From: Halorientalis pallida
GTDB taxonomy: Archaea > Halobacteriota > Halobacteria > Halobacteriales > Haloarculaceae
Assembly (NCBI RefSeq): GCF_004118325.1
Contig: NZ_RDFA01000008.1
Coordinates: forward strand, 97,017 to 161,016
DNA: 64,000 nucleotides
Direction of reading: 5' to 3'
The notes beneath the pieces are model-generated. The model did not search any database. It had not been told where the DNA came from and saw only the letters and a program-made list of their open reading frames with translations. Below are positions 1 through 8,497 of the stretch, in pieces (positions within the stretch are counted from its first letter, which is position 1; every line of letters starts with the position of its first letter). A program made the position numbers and the translations under genes.

Positions 1-305
1 CCGGCAGCAAGCGCGCCGCCGAGACGGCCGACGAACCCGACGAGCCCGAAACCGAGGAAGAGCCCGAGGACGCGGCGGCAACCGAGGCCGACGTCGTCGA
101 GGACACGGGTGCGGCCCCCGACCTCGAAGACGCCGAGTCCGACGCCGTCCCCGGCCCCGAAGGCGAAGGTGCCGAGGAAGCGGCCGCCGACGCGGACGCC
201 GAGTCCGCCGAGGCCGTCGACGAGGACGCCGACGCTGACGAGGACGAGGCCGAAGACGACGAAGCCGACGAGGACGAGGCCGAAGAGGAGGAGGCCGAGG
301 CATAG
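1..305 (+). CDS. C-terminal end of a protein with a long acidic tail (probably ribosomal protein L24e), partial
   Basis: The reading frame is open from the window edge (first full codon at position 3) to TAG at 303-305 and encodes 100 residues, almost all Glu, Asp and Ala, with no fold-forming hydrophobic pattern. The ndk start codon follows the stop with no spacer, so the two genes are co-transcribed and probably translationally coupled. In haloarchaea the gene directly before ndk is normally rpl24e in the rpl7ae-rps28e-rpl24e-ndk operon; that is the only basis for the name, because the zinc-finger core of L24e lies outside the window. L24e is usually only 60-70 residues, so a tail of 100 acidic residues would be unusual. 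It could also be another protein with an acidic tail. Confidence 0.5.
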   Translation, partial: GSKRAAETADEPDEPETEEEPEDAAATEADVVEDTGAAPDLEDAESDAVPGPEGEGAEEAAADADAESAEAVDEDADADEDEAEDDEADEDEAEEEEAEA

Positions 306-776
306 ATGAGTCACGACGAGCGCACGTTCGTGATGGTCAAGCCCGACGGCGTCCAGCGCGGCCTGATCGGCGAGATCATCGGCCGCCTCGAAGAGCGCGG
401 TCTGAAGCTCGCCGGCGCGAAGTTCATGCAGATCGACGAAGAGCTCGCCCACGAGCACTACGGCGAACACGAGGACAAGCCCTTCTTCGACGGCCTGGTC
501 GAGTTCATCACCGCCGGTCCGGTGATGGCCATGGTCTGGGAGGGCGCCGACGCCACCCGACAGGTCCGACAGATGATGGGGACGACCGACCCCGCCGAGG
601 CACAGCCGGGCACCATCCGCGGTGACCTCGGGCTGGACCTCGGACAGAACGTCATCCACGGCTCCGACCACGAGGATCCCGGCGCGAACGAACGGGAGAT
701 CGACCTGTTCTTCGACGAGGACGAACTGGTCGACTGGGAGAAGTCGGACGCCGAGTGGGTGTACGAGGACGTCTAA
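306..776 (+). CDS. ndk: Nucleoside diphosphate kinase
   Basis: Transfers the gamma-phosphate of ATP to nucleoside diphosphates through a phosphohistidine intermediate; cytosolic, usually hexameric. The 156-residue length fits the family. The N-terminus carries the nucleotide-binding Lys12 in MVKPDG, and the catalytic histidine is His118 in the NVIHGSD motif, followed by the conserved acidic stretch REIDLFF. The C-terminus ([14 protein letters not shown]) is typical of archaeal NDKs. The ATG directly abuts the stop codon of the upstream gene, so it belongs to that operon. Nothing is unusual in the enzyme itself. Confidence 0.98.
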   Translation: MSHDERTFVMVKPDGVQRGLIGEIIGRLEERGLKLAGAKFMQIDEELAHEHYGEHEDKPFFDGLVEFITAGPVMAMVWEGADATRQVRQMMGTTDPAEAQPGTIRGDLGLDLGQNVIHGSDHEDPGANEREIDLFFDEDELVDWEKSDAEWVYEDV

Positions 777-897
777 CGGATCGCCACCACCTCTTCACGT
801 ATTTACCGGTCGGGAGCGACAGCCCCGCCCGTCGGGCAACTCGCGAACGGGCCAGCGCCGGCAGTAACTATTTCAAGGCCCGCCCGATAGCGGGGGT

Positions 898-1281
898 ATG
901 CGCGACCGTCGGCGCGAGCGATTGCTCGACGACGAGCGCGGGACGGCGACGCTGGCGGTCGGCGGCGGCTCGGTGTTCCCGGTGCTGGTGGGACTCGTTC
1001 TCGGCGGGCCGATGCTGGCCGCGCTGGTCGGCGCGGCCGTCCGGCGGGAGCGTGCCTTCGACTACGTGGCGACGGCCGGCGCGGCCCTGATCGCCGTGTT
1101 CGCGCTGACCGGGACGACTGGTTTCACGACGCACTGGACGGTGATCGGAATCGTGGCGGTGCTGTCGGTCCTGGCGGGTCACTGGCTCAGTTTCCGCGAG
1201 GATCGGGCGAGTCTGGTGATCGTCGGGTGTATCTACGCCGCACCGGTGGCGCTTGCGGTGGCACTGCTCCTGACGCTGTGA
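898..1281 (+). CDS. Small integral membrane protein, unknown function
   Basis: A 127-residue protein with a charged, Arg-rich N-terminus (about 15 residues), then four hydrophobic segments at roughly 20-45, 55-72, 78-95 and 105-127, suggesting a four-helix membrane protein. No catalytic motif is recognisable. A TATA-like element (taactatttc, about 868-877) lies about 25 nt before the ATG, which predicts a leaderless transcript. It is convergent with the small gene that ends at 1301. I do not recognise a named family. Confidence 0.75.
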   Translation: MRDRRRERLLDDERGTATLAVGGGSVFPVLVGLVLGGPMLAALVGAAVRRERAFDYVATAGAALIAVFALTGTTGFTTHWTVIGIVAVLSVLAGHWLSFREDRASLVIVGCIYAAPVALAVALLLTL

Positions 1282-1300
1282 GGGGTCGGCGGGACGAAAA

Positions 1301-1522
1301 TCACTCGGTGAAGATGTCGATGGACGCCTCGACGAGACAGACGACGGTCGTGACGAACGTCGAGAGGAGACGCTCGACGAGCGAGAGGTAGGCACGGTAG
1401 GCATGTGCGACGCGCCGGCCGAGCTGGTAGATCCGCCAGAGTCCGCGCAGCAGGGTGGCCCGCTCCGGATCGTCGATCTGATCGAGCATGCGCGAGACGC
1501 GGACCGCGGGCGCGGTAGTCAT
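1301..1522 (-). CDS. Small hypothetical protein
   Basis: A 73-residue ORF starting MTTAPAVRVSRMLDQIDD, with an Arg-rich middle (about 20-45) and a hydrophobic C-terminal half (LLSTFVTTVVCLVEASIDIF), possibly a membrane anchor. The longer in-frame start at 1543 is less likely because it runs into the promoter space shared with the divergent rbcL gene. Codon use (G/C third positions) matches the neighbours. No function can be assigned; it is supported mainly by clean placement between convergent and divergent neighbours. Confidence 0.55.
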   Translation of the reverse strand: MTTAPAVRVSRMLDQIDDPERATLLRGLWRIYQLGRRVAHAYRAYLSLVERLLSTFVTTVVCLVEASIDIFTE

Positions 1523-1640
1523 CGTACTTGCACGTTCCACCAACCGGCGTCTTACACGTTTCGGCTCCCGACAGCATTTCGACGGGCCCGGACCGCTATC
1601 CGGCGGCAGTTTAAGGGTCTACGCCGGTCAAGGTCGTGGC

Positions 1641-2888
1641 ATGCCCGGCATCAACTACGAGGACTTCCTCGACCTGGACTACGAGCCCCGCGACTCGGAG
1701 CTGGTCTGTACGTTCGCGGTCGACCCGGCCAGCGACATGGACATGACCGACGCCGCCGGCCGCGTCGCCTCCGAGAGTTCGAACGGCACCTGGGCCGAGC
1801 TCCAGGCCGAGGGGTCGATCACCGACCTCTCGGCGACGGCCTGCGCGATCGACGACGGCCGGATCACGGTGGCCTATCCCGACGCGCTGTTCGAGGACGG
1901 CAACATGGCGCAGGTCCTCTCGTGTATCGCCGGGAACATCATGGGGATGAAAGCCGTCGAGCGCATCCGGTTGCTGGACTGTGACTGGCCCGAGCCGCTC
2001 GCAACCACCTTCCCGGGCCCACAGTTCGGGACGAGCGTCCGCGAGGAGATCTTCGACGCCGGCGACCGGCCGATCACCGCGACGGTCCCCAAACCCAAGG
2101 TCGGACTCTCGACCGATCAGCACGCACAGATCGGATACGAGGCCTGGACCGGCGGGCTGGACCTCCTGAAAGACGACGAGAACCTGACCGATCAGGATTT
2201 CAACCCCTTCGCGGACCGGCTCACGGAGTCGCTGGCCCAGCGCGACCGCGCCGAGGACGAAACCGGCGAGAAGAAGTCGTATCTCGTCAACGTCACCGCC
2301 GACACCCGGCGGATGCTCGAACGGGTCGATATGGTTGCCGAACACGGTGGCGAGTACGTCATGGTGGACGTGGTGACCTGTGGCTGGTCGGCGGTCCAGC
2401 GCGTCCGTGAGCGCTGCGACGAGCACGGGCTCGCCATTCACGCCCACCGTGCGATGCACGCCGCGTTCGACCGCATCCCCGACCACGGCGTGTCGATGCG
2501 CGTGCTCGCACAGGTCAGCCGGCTCTGCGGGGCCGACCAGCTCCACACCGGCACCGCCGACCTGGGCAAACTCGAAAACGAGGACACGGCGGGGATCAAC
2601 GAGTGGCTCTACACGGATCTGCACGGCCTGAACGACGTGCTTCCGGTCGCGTCGGGCGGCCTCCACCCCGGCCTCGTGCCGGAACTGATCGACCGGGTTG
2701 GGACGAACGTCTGCGTCCAGGCCGGTGGGGGCGTCCACGGGCACCCCGACGGCACTCACGCCGGTGCGAAGGCGCTCAGGGCGGCGGTCGACGCGGCCGC
2801 TGCGGGCGAGGACATCGAGGCGAAAGCCGACGAGGTACCCGAACTCGCGACGGCCATCGAGAAGTGGGGGACGGAGACGCCGCGGTGA
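1641..2888 (+). CDS. rbcL: Ribulose-1,5-bisphosphate carboxylase, form III
   Basis: Converts ribulose-1,5-bisphosphate plus CO2 to two 3-phosphoglycerates. In archaea with form III enzymes this serves degradation of nucleoside ribose (AMP/pentose bisphosphate pathway), not the Calvin cycle. All key elements are visible in the 415-residue product: SNGTWAEL near 47-54, KPK at 151-153, the carbamylated-lysine site GGLDLLKDDE with Lys177, Asp179 and Glu180, HAHRAMH near 267-273, the loop-6 lysine Lys310 in TADLGKLENED, and SGGLHPG near 338-344. The chosen ATG gives the usual archaeal N-terminus; a longer in-frame extension from 1488 overlaps the divergent gene and promoter. A TATA-like gcagtttaagg lies about 30 nt upstream (leaderless). 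It is convergent with the kinase and isomerase of the same pathway. Confidence 0.96.
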   Translation: MPGINYEDFLDLDYEPRDSELVCTFAVDPASDMDMTDAAGRVASESSNGTWAELQAEGSITDLSATACAIDDGRITVAYPDALFEDGNMAQVLSCIAGNIMGMKAVERIRLLDCDWPEPLATTFPGPQFGTSVREEIFDAGDRPITATVPKPKVGLSTDQHAQIGYEAWTGGLDLLKDDENLTDQDFNPFADRLTESLAQRDRAEDETGEKKSYLVNVTADTRRMLERVDMVAEHGGEYVMVDVVTCGWSAVQRVRERCDEHGLAIHAHRAMHAAFDRIPDHGVSMRVLAQVSRLCGADQLHTGTADLGKLENEDTAGINEWLYTDLHGLNDVLPVASGGLHPGLVPELIDRVGTNVCVQAGGGVHGHPDGTHAGAKALRAAVDAAAAGEDIEAKADEVPELATAIEKWGTETPR

Positions 2889-2889
2889 A

Positions 2890-3771
2890 CTAGCCGTCGA
2901 GCAGGGCGTCGATCCGGTCCCAGGACAGCGGCGCGGCCGGGCCGCGCTCACCCGCGGCCAGCGCACCACAGGCGTTCGCGACCGCGAGACAGCGGTCGTA
3001 GTCCGGGTTCGCGTCGCCGAACCAGACGGTCAGAAAGCCGGCGGCGAAGGCGTCGCCAGCGCCGGTCGTGTCCACGGCCGCCACCGGGAACCCGTCGTGG
3101 CTCGCGTAGTGGCCACAGGGTGTCAGGACCTCCGCGCCCGCGGCGCCGTGTTTGAGGACCACCGTTTTGTCGAGACCGTCCGCCGGACCGAAGTGATCCT
3201 CGATGGCCGTCGCCGCCTCGCGCTCGTTGACGAACACCAGATCTGCCCGGGCGAGCGGGACGGTGAAATCCCGGGCATCGATGCGACGCCCGGGATCGAA
3301 ACTCACGCGGAGACCGTGGTCGTGGGCGCGGTCGGCCAGCGTGGCGGCGGTCGCCGGATCCTGGCTCGTCAGGTGGAGGTGGTCGGCGGCCGCGAGCGTG
3401 GCCGCTTCGAGGTCCTCGGCATCGAACGCCTCGTTGCCACCCTCGTTGCCCAGCACCGCAACCTCGCCGTCGGGGTCGACGACGAGGTACTTCACCGCGG
3501 TCTCGGCGTCGGCGGTCACCAGCGGTGTGCAGTCGACGCCGGCCGCGTCGAGCGCCCGGACCGCGAGGTGGCCGTGTTCGTCCCGGCCGACGCTGCCCAG
3601 GATCGCGGCGTCGCTCCCCAATGCGGTCAGGCCGGTGGCGACGTTACAGGCGCTCCCGCCGGGGGACTGGGACTGGTCGGTGATGGTCGCCTCGCCGTCG
3701 GCTCCGGGCAGTCGGTCCACGGCGAGCGTCACGTCCCAGTTGACGTGCCCGGCACAGATCACGCGCACCAC
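2890..3771 (-). CDS. PfkB-family sugar or nucleoside kinase, candidate ribose-1-phosphate kinase
   Basis: ATP-dependent kinase of the ribokinase/PfkB family, 293 residues. The first family signature is visible at about 37-51 (SPGGSACNVATGLTALG) and the second at about 234-245 (DTTGAGDAFAAG), with catalytic base Asp240. The gene lies 10 nt downstream of the ribose-1,5-bisphosphate isomerase gene in one operon, and its stop is 1 nt from that of convergent rbcL. Archaeal PfkB members are known to phosphorylate ribose-1-phosphate or nucleosides in the pentose bisphosphate pathway, so ribose-1-phosphate to ribose-1,5-bisphosphate is the most economical role here; this is inference from context. 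Other sugar or nucleoside substrates are possible because family sequence does not fix specificity. Confidence 0.85.
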   Translation of the reverse strand: MVRVICAGHVNWDVTLAVDRLPGADGEATITDQSQSPGGSACNVATGLTALGSDAAILGSVGRDEHGHLAVRALDAAGVDCTPLVTADAETAVKYLVVDPDGEVAVLGNEGGNEAFDAEDLEAATLAAADHLHLTSQDPATAATLADRAHDHGLRVSFDPGRRIDARDFTVPLARADLVFVNEREAATAIEDHFGPADGLDKTVVLKHGAAGAEVLTPCGHYASHDGFPVAAVDTTGAGDAFAAGFLTVWFGDANPDYDRCLAVANACGALAAGERGPAAPLSWDRIDALLDG

Positions 3772-3781
3772 GGTGTCCTCC

Positions 3782-4738
3782 TCACACCGGCGCCTCCCAC
3801 GGTCGTTCGGAGGTCTCGCCGAACAACTCGCGCATCAGCGTGACGATGCTCTCCGGCGGGAACTGGCCGCGCTCGGTGACGATGGCGTCCACGTGTCGGG
3901 GCGGCGTCACGTCGAACGCGGGGTTCTCGACGGTGATATCGCCGATCTCGTCGCGATCGCCCGGGTCGACGACCTCGGCCTCGTCGCGCATCTCGATCTC
4001 GACGGTGTGACCGGTCATCGTCCCCGGGTGGAGTTTGATAGTCTGGGCCGCAGTCATGATCGGGACGCCCCGCTCGCGGGCCGACACCGCGAGCCCGCTG
4101 GTCCCGATCTTGTTGATGACGGAGCCGTCGGCGGCGATGGAGTCGGCCCCCACGAGGACGTGGTCCACGTCGTCGAGGTATCGGCGGGCGGCACTGTCGA
4201 CGATCAGCGTCACGGGCACGTCCCACTCCCGGAGTTGCTCGGCGGTGATGTGGCCCTGATTTCGTGGCCGGGTCTCCTTGACGACGGCCGAGAGGTCCTT
4301 GCCCTGGTCGAGGGCGGCCTCGACGCAGGCCAGCACGTCCGTCGAGTGGCAGTGGGTCATCACGGTGTCGCCGTCGCGGAGTCGGTTGGCGCCGATCTCG
4401 CCGAGGTCGTCCTGGGCGCGGTCGAGCTGGGTCTGGAACCGCTCTGCGGCGTCGACGGCGGACTGGCGGAGCCCCTCCACGGTCGTGCCGTCCATGCTCT
4501 GGAACACGAACCGGAGGGTGTTGGGGAGCGAGACGGCGGTCGGACGCGTGTCGTAGAGAACACCCGCGGCCGCGTGCATCTCGGTGCGGAAGGCCGCGGC
4601 CGTCTCGGCGTCGCTCTCCTTGGCCTGTATGGCGAGGGCCTCGGCCGCGGCGTCGGCGATGGTCGCCGCCCCACGGATATCCATCGCGGCGATCTCGGCG
4701 GCGATGTCCGCGACCGCCGGAGCTACCTCCGTGTCCAT
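3782..4738 (-). CDS. Ribose-1,5-bisphosphate isomerase (eIF2B-alpha-like fold)
   Basis: Isomerises ribose-1,5-bisphosphate to ribulose-1,5-bisphosphate, the RuBisCO substrate. The 318-residue protein has the eIF2B-alpha/beta/delta-like fold: helical N-terminus (MDIRGAATIADAAAEAL), THCHSTD with Cys130, and DHVLVGADSI with Asp199. These match the catalytic Cys/Asp pair described for the Thermococcus R15P isomerase. The C-terminus INKIGTSGLA and PIMTAAQTIK is also characteristic. It is the first gene of a two-gene operon with the PfkB kinase. A TATA-like cttttcaag on the minus strand (about 4762-4770) suggests a leaderless mRNA. The eIF2B and methylthioribose-1-phosphate isomerase relatives are less likely given the RuBisCO context. 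Confidence 0.93.
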   Translation of the reverse strand: MDTEVAPAVADIAAEIAAMDIRGAATIADAAAEALAIQAKESDAETAAAFRTEMHAAAGVLYDTRPTAVSLPNTLRFVFQSMDGTTVEGLRQSAVDAAERFQTQLDRAQDDLGEIGANRLRDGDTVMTHCHSTDVLACVEAALDQGKDLSAVVKETRPRNQGHITAEQLREWDVPVTLIVDSAARRYLDDVDHVLVGADSIAADGSVINKIGTSGLAVSARERGVPIMTAAQTIKLHPGTMTGHTVEIEMRDEAEVVDPGDRDEIGDITVENPAFDVTPPRHVDAIVTERGQFPPESIVTLMRELFGETSERPWEAPV

Positions 4739-4803
4739 GCCGGCGAACTACGCGGTCGGTCTTGAAAAGTGACCGGGCGGACGGGGTGCGACCCGGCGGC
4801 TGT

Positions 4804-6348
4804 TCACTCCATGTAGCCCAGTTGCTTCAGCCGCTCCGCGACCTCTTCGTCGTCACGGCTGTCGTCCTCGTCGGCCAGCGTGATCGGTTCGCGCCGATCC
4901 CAGTCACGGTCGTCGGCGAAGATGTCGAGGACCTCGCCGGTCATGTCCTCGGGCACGGCACACCCGCTGGCGACCAGCAGAGTCGGCGCGATGTCCAGGA
5001 TACTGATGTCGTCGAGTTGCCCCGTCTCGGCGAAGTCCGGGCCAGTCGCCAGGAAGATGCCGTTGGGTGTGTTCTCGGCGGCCCAGCGGTCCGGGCCGGT
5101 CTGGATCGTCCCGCCGCCGACGCCGTCGTTGACGTGGACGCCCGGTCGCTGATCGACGACGATCCCGGGCGCGTCGTCGACGTACGGGCCCTCGTACACC
5201 TCTTCGCCACGGTACACGTCGGTGAAGATCCGGCCGTGCTCGTCCTCGACGGCGGCGAGGTCGGCCATCAACTCCTCGCGGACCGATTCGGTTTCGAAGT
5301 CGGGGTTGAGGTAGATCGGCCCCTGGGCGCTGGCGACGGCCTGCGTCCGGTCGAGGTCGATGGCCTCCAGTTTCCGGGAGCGTTTGAGCCCGGCGCTCTG
5401 TGGGACCAGTGCCTGGATGCGCTCGGGAATGACGTTCGCGAGGAAGTCGACCGCGCCGGCGCGTTTGGCGACCGAGAGAACGGTCTCGCGGTCGATGCCG
5501 ACCCGCTTGAGCAGGCCGTCGACGGTCTGGGTGCGGGCCTGGTAGCCGTTCTCGGCGAGCCACTCGTTGACGTAGAACTCCGTCTGGGTCGCCGCCGAGC
5601 CGTGATCGGACACGAGGACGAGGTTGGTGTCCTCCAGCTCCTGCAGGCGGCCGACCCACTCGTCGACGAGTTCCCAGGCGCGCTTGCTCGGCTCCTCGTC
5701 CCAGAAGAAGTGGTGGATGACGTTCAGGTAGAAGAGGGTGACGTGCATGAAATCGAGGTCCTCCTCCTCGAACAGCGCGACGGCGACCTCGAAGCGCTCG
5801 TCGAGCAGGTCGAGGATGGCCTCGACTTCCGCGCCGCGTTCCTCGTTCGAGGAGAGGAGTGGGTCGGGGTGGACGCGGTAGTCGAAGCGGGCTTCGAGGT
5901 CGTCGGCCAGCGACTCGGGGGCGGTGTACCCGGAGGTGATCGAGCGGTACTCGCCCTCGACGGCGTCGGGACCGCCGGCGACGACGGGGCCGTCGATTTC
6001 GCGGGGCGGGTACATCGTCGGCATGTTGACGACGCCGGCAGTCTGCCCGGCGTCGTTGAGGTAGTCCCACAGTTCGGCGGTGTCGTAGTCGCCGCCGTTG
6101 ACGACCTCGATGACGCCCTCGTCGAGGTCGATCCGCTCGAACCAGAAGACGCCGAACCCACCGGGGTCCTTGCCCGAGGAGTAGCACTTCCAGTTGGGGA
6201 AGGTCACGGGCGGCAGGCAACTCCGGTGCTGTGCCCAGGCCGATGCCTCGCGGAGGGCGGCGAGGTTCGGGAGGTCGCCGGCCTCGATCCAGGGGTCGAG
6301 CAACCGCCAGCTCGCCCCGTCGAGGCCCACGACGAACGTCCGTGTCAT
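4804..6348 (-). CDS. Alkaline-phosphatase-superfamily phosphodiesterase/nucleotide pyrophosphatase-like protein
   Basis: A metal-dependent hydrolase of the alkaline phosphatase superfamily, 514 residues from the ATG at 6348. The N-terminus MTRTFVVGLDGASWRLL holds the first metal-binding Asp10, PPVTFPNW holds the presumed nucleophile Thr49, and VSDHGSAA in the middle provides Asp/His ligands. No signal peptide or membrane segment is obvious, so it appears cytoplasmic. Haloarchaeal members of this family often sit in cell-surface polysaccharide loci; here it is divergent from a polysaccharide deacetylase and flippase gene. The in-frame extension to 6414 runs into the divergent promoter region and was not used. 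The substrate (phosphodiester, sugar phosphate or sulfate) cannot be told from sequence. Confidence 0.85.
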   Translation of the reverse strand: MTRTFVVGLDGASWRLLDPWIEAGDLPNLAALREASAWAQHRSCLPPVTFPNWKCYSSGKDPGGFGVFWFERIDLDEGVIEVVNGGDYDTAELWDYLNDAGQTAGVVNMPTMYPPREIDGPVVAGGPDAVEGEYRSITSGYTAPESLADDLEARFDYRVHPDPLLSSNEERGAEVEAILDLLDERFEVAVALFEEEDLDFMHVTLFYLNVIHHFFWDEEPSKRAWELVDEWVGRLQELEDTNLVLVSDHGSAATQTEFYVNEWLAENGYQARTQTVDGLLKRVGIDRETVLSVAKRAGAVDFLANVIPERIQALVPQSAGLKRSRKLEAIDLDRTQAVASAQGPIYLNPDFETESVREELMADLAAVEDEHGRIFTDVYRGEEVYEGPYVDDAPGIVVDQRPGVHVNDGVGGGTIQTGPDRWAAENTPNGIFLATGPDFAETGQLDDISILDIAPTLLVASGCAVPEDMTGEVLDIFADDRDWDRREPITLADEDDSRDDEEVAERLKQLGYME

Positions 6349-6444
6349 GCCCGAGTCGACGATACGGACGCAACTATGTCTTTCCGTCCGCATTCGAGGT
6401 GAGAACCCCGCCACGGCGCCCGCGAACCCGGGACAACGACAGGT

Positions 6445-6471
6445 TGAAGTGAGCCGACCCGGGCCACTTCA
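6445..6471. promoter_or_regulatory. Interrupted palindrome in the divergent intergenic region
   Basis: Inverted repeat TGAAGTG ... CACTTCA with an inner CCG/CGG pair, centred near 6458, in the 227-nt space between the phosphodiesterase and polysaccharide deacetylase genes. It could be an operator or an RNA hairpin. The rest of this intergenic region shows no further gene. Confidence 0.35.
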
Positions 6472-6575
6472 CCAGTGCCCGTCGTCGCCCACGCCTCGCC
6501 GCTCGCACCCCTCCAGCCGCCGCCTTCGACCCGTCCGTCTCACCAGCCACGGTCCCGACCACGCGGAGGGAGATC

Positions 6576-7451
6576 ATGAGCCACCGCGCCGTCCTCTCCA
6601 TCGACGTCGAGTTGTTCTCTCAGACCCCGGCCTACCGGTCGGCCTCGGGGGAGATGGCCGCGACCGGCGTCGGCCTCGCTGGCGGCGAGTTCTTCCGCGA
6701 GACCCTCCGCGAGCACGACGCCACGGCGACCTGTTTCGTCGTCTCCGGGATGGCCGAACAGTTCCCCGACGCCGTGACCGCGCTCGCAGACGCCGGGTTC
6801 GAGATCGGCTCGCACACCCACACGCACCGCCACCTCTCGGAGTTGTCACCCGCCGACTGTCGCGAGGAGATCGCCCGCTCGAAGGAGGTTCTGGAACGGG
6901 TCACCGGGGAACCGGTGACGGGCTTTCGCGCACCGTCGTTCGACATCGGCCCGAACCAGTTCGCGGCACTCTCCGAGGCGGGCTACCGCTACGACTCCAG
7001 TGTCGTCCCGAGCCGGGCGATTCCGGGCTGGTACGGCGGCGAGTTCGACCTCCACCGACCCGCGCCCGCGACGGCGGTCGATCCGGACGCCCCCGAAGGA
7101 CTTGCCGAACTGCCCGTCAGCGTCATGCCGGGCCTGCGCCTCCCGCTGACGGGCACCTGGATTCGCTTCTTCGGCCCGCGGTACACCATCCTCGGGATGA
7201 AACTGCTCGCCCGGCGTGGGATCACGCCGGTCCTGTACGTCCACCCGTGGGAACTGGTCGACCTCCCCGCCGTCGAGGGGGTCCCCAGTCGCGTCTACTA
7301 CCACACCGGCGAGTGGATGCGCCGGGCGATCGAGCGCATCCTCGATCAGGACTTCGCGTTCACGACCGCTCGGTCCGTGGTCGCGGACAGCATCGCGACC
7401 GACCCGGCCGGCGCGGCCGGAACCACCGATACTGAACTGGGGGAGCCTTAG
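6576..7451 (+). CDS. Polysaccharide deacetylase (NodB-like, CE4)
   Basis: Removes acetyl groups from N-acetylated sugars or acts on related amide bonds. The 291-residue protein has the CE4/NodB pattern: metal-linked Asp10 in LSIDVE, the histidine pair His80/His84 within GSHTHTHRH, and the FRAPSFDI motif at about 118-124. The C-terminal part (LYVHPWELVD) supplies the usual late histidine region. No signal peptide is seen, so it probably acts on lipid-linked or cytoplasmic precursors. The next gene starts 2 nt after its stop, so the two are one operon with the flippase-like protein. Many haloarchaeal relatives sit in exopolysaccharide or glycosylation clusters, which agrees with this context. 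Confidence 0.93.
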   Translation: MSHRAVLSIDVELFSQTPAYRSASGEMAATGVGLAGGEFFRETLREHDATATCFVVSGMAEQFPDAVTALADAGFEIGSHTHTHRHLSELSPADCREEIARSKEVLERVTGEPVTGFRAPSFDIGPNQFAALSEAGYRYDSSVVPSRAIPGWYGGEFDLHRPAPATAVDPDAPEGLAELPVSVMPGLRLPLTGTWIRFFGPRYTILGMKLLARRGITPVLYVHPWELVDLPAVEGVPSRVYYHTGEWMRRAIERILDQDFAFTTARSVVADSIATDPAGAAGTTDTELGEP

Positions 7452-7452
7452 C

Positions 7453-8481
7453 GTGTCCGAACGCACCCGTCGCGGGGTCGCGATCACACTCGTGCAGTAC
7501 GCGGTCGGCATCGCCGCGCTGGCCTGGTTGGTGAGTCAGATCGACGTCGGGAACGTCCTCGACCTGCTCGGGAACCTCGACGCCGCGACGGTGCTGGCCG
7601 TGCTAGCAGTGAGCGTCGCCGGCCTGCTGGCACGCTTTTACACCTGGTACGTCGTGAGCCGGCCGTTCGGGGACGTGCGCTACCGGGACGCCGCCAGCGC
7701 CGACCTGATCGTGAAGTTCGTCAACCAGTTGCTCCCCTCGCGGCTCTCGGGCCGAGTCGCCGCGCCCTTCGTCATCCGGAGTCAGACCGGGATCAGCTAC
7801 GCCGACGCGACGGCGACGGCCGGCGTCCACACGGGCATTTACGCAGTCTACTACGGTATCGTCGCGCTGCTCGGCGTGGGTTTCGTCTTCGACCGGCTCC
7901 CGTGGGGCCTGCTCGCGCTGGTCGGCCTCTCCACCGGCCTCTACGTCGCCGCTGGCGGATTCGTGCTGCTCGCGGGGATGAACCTCGAATTCCTGGACCG
8001 GCTGATCGAGGGGATCGCCGCGCTGGTCGCTCGCGTCCCCCGGGTCGGCCCCGGGCTGGCAGAGCGCCTGCGGAACGTCCTCGAATTCACGACCGCGTCG
8101 ACCGTCTCGTTCCGCGCGCTGACGACGGATCCACGCATCTGGACCCACTACGGGGCGGGGTGGCTCGGCGCGCTGGTCCTCGCACCCGGTCTGCGCGTCC
8201 TGCTCCTGCTGTGGGGTTTCGGGTCGGGATTCGAGCCCGCGATTCTGGTCCCGCTCGTCCTCGTAGCGGCCTACAGCGTCACGCTCCTCCCGCTCACGCC
8301 GGGCGGGGTCGGGGTGACGGAGGCGACGGCGGCCGCCGTCTTCGTCGCGCTCGGGGTTCCGAGCGACGTGATCGTTCCAGTCATCCTGATCGACCGCGTG
8401 TTGGGGACCTACCTCCCCGCGGTCGCTGGCTGGTACCCGACGCTGAAGGTCGACGTGTCGTCGCTCGCGCCGGATCGGTAG
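7453..8481 (+). CDS. Flippase-like integral membrane protein (LPG synthase TM / UPF0104 family)
   Basis: An integral membrane protein of 342 residues with about eight hydrophobic segments, of the family that includes the transmembrane half of lysylphosphatidylglycerol synthase and lipid or glycolipid flippases. Supporting features are the conserved VNQLLPSRLSGRV region near residue 95 and the C-terminal PLTPGGVGVTEA loop followed by a final helix pair. The GTG at 7453 is chosen because it begins 2 nt after the deacetylase stop and gives VSERTRRGVAITL, a short positive stretch before the first helix; the open frame further upstream overlaps the deacetylase. A role in moving a lipid-linked surface glycan is inferred from the neighbours. 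Confidence 0.85.
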   Translation: MSERTRRGVAITLVQYAVGIAALAWLVSQIDVGNVLDLLGNLDAATVLAVLAVSVAGLLARFYTWYVVSRPFGDVRYRDAASADLIVKFVNQLLPSRLSGRVAAPFVIRSQTGISYADATATAGVHTGIYAVYYGIVALLGVGFVFDRLPWGLLALVGLSTGLYVAAGGFVLLAGMNLEFLDRLIEGIAALVARVPRVGPGLAERLRNVLEFTTASTVSFRALTTDPRIWTHYGAGWLGALVLAPGLRVLLLLWGFGSGFEPAILVPLVLVAAYSVTLLPLTPGGVGVTEATAAAVFVALGVPSDVIVPVILIDRVLGTYLPAVAGWYPTLKVDVSSLAPDR

Positions 8482-8497
8482 GACGGGCCCCCACGTC

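Noticed and set aside
1488..1640. N-terminal extension of RuBisCO from 1488
   Set aside because: It would run across the divergent gene and its promoter; homology and the TATA element favour 1641.
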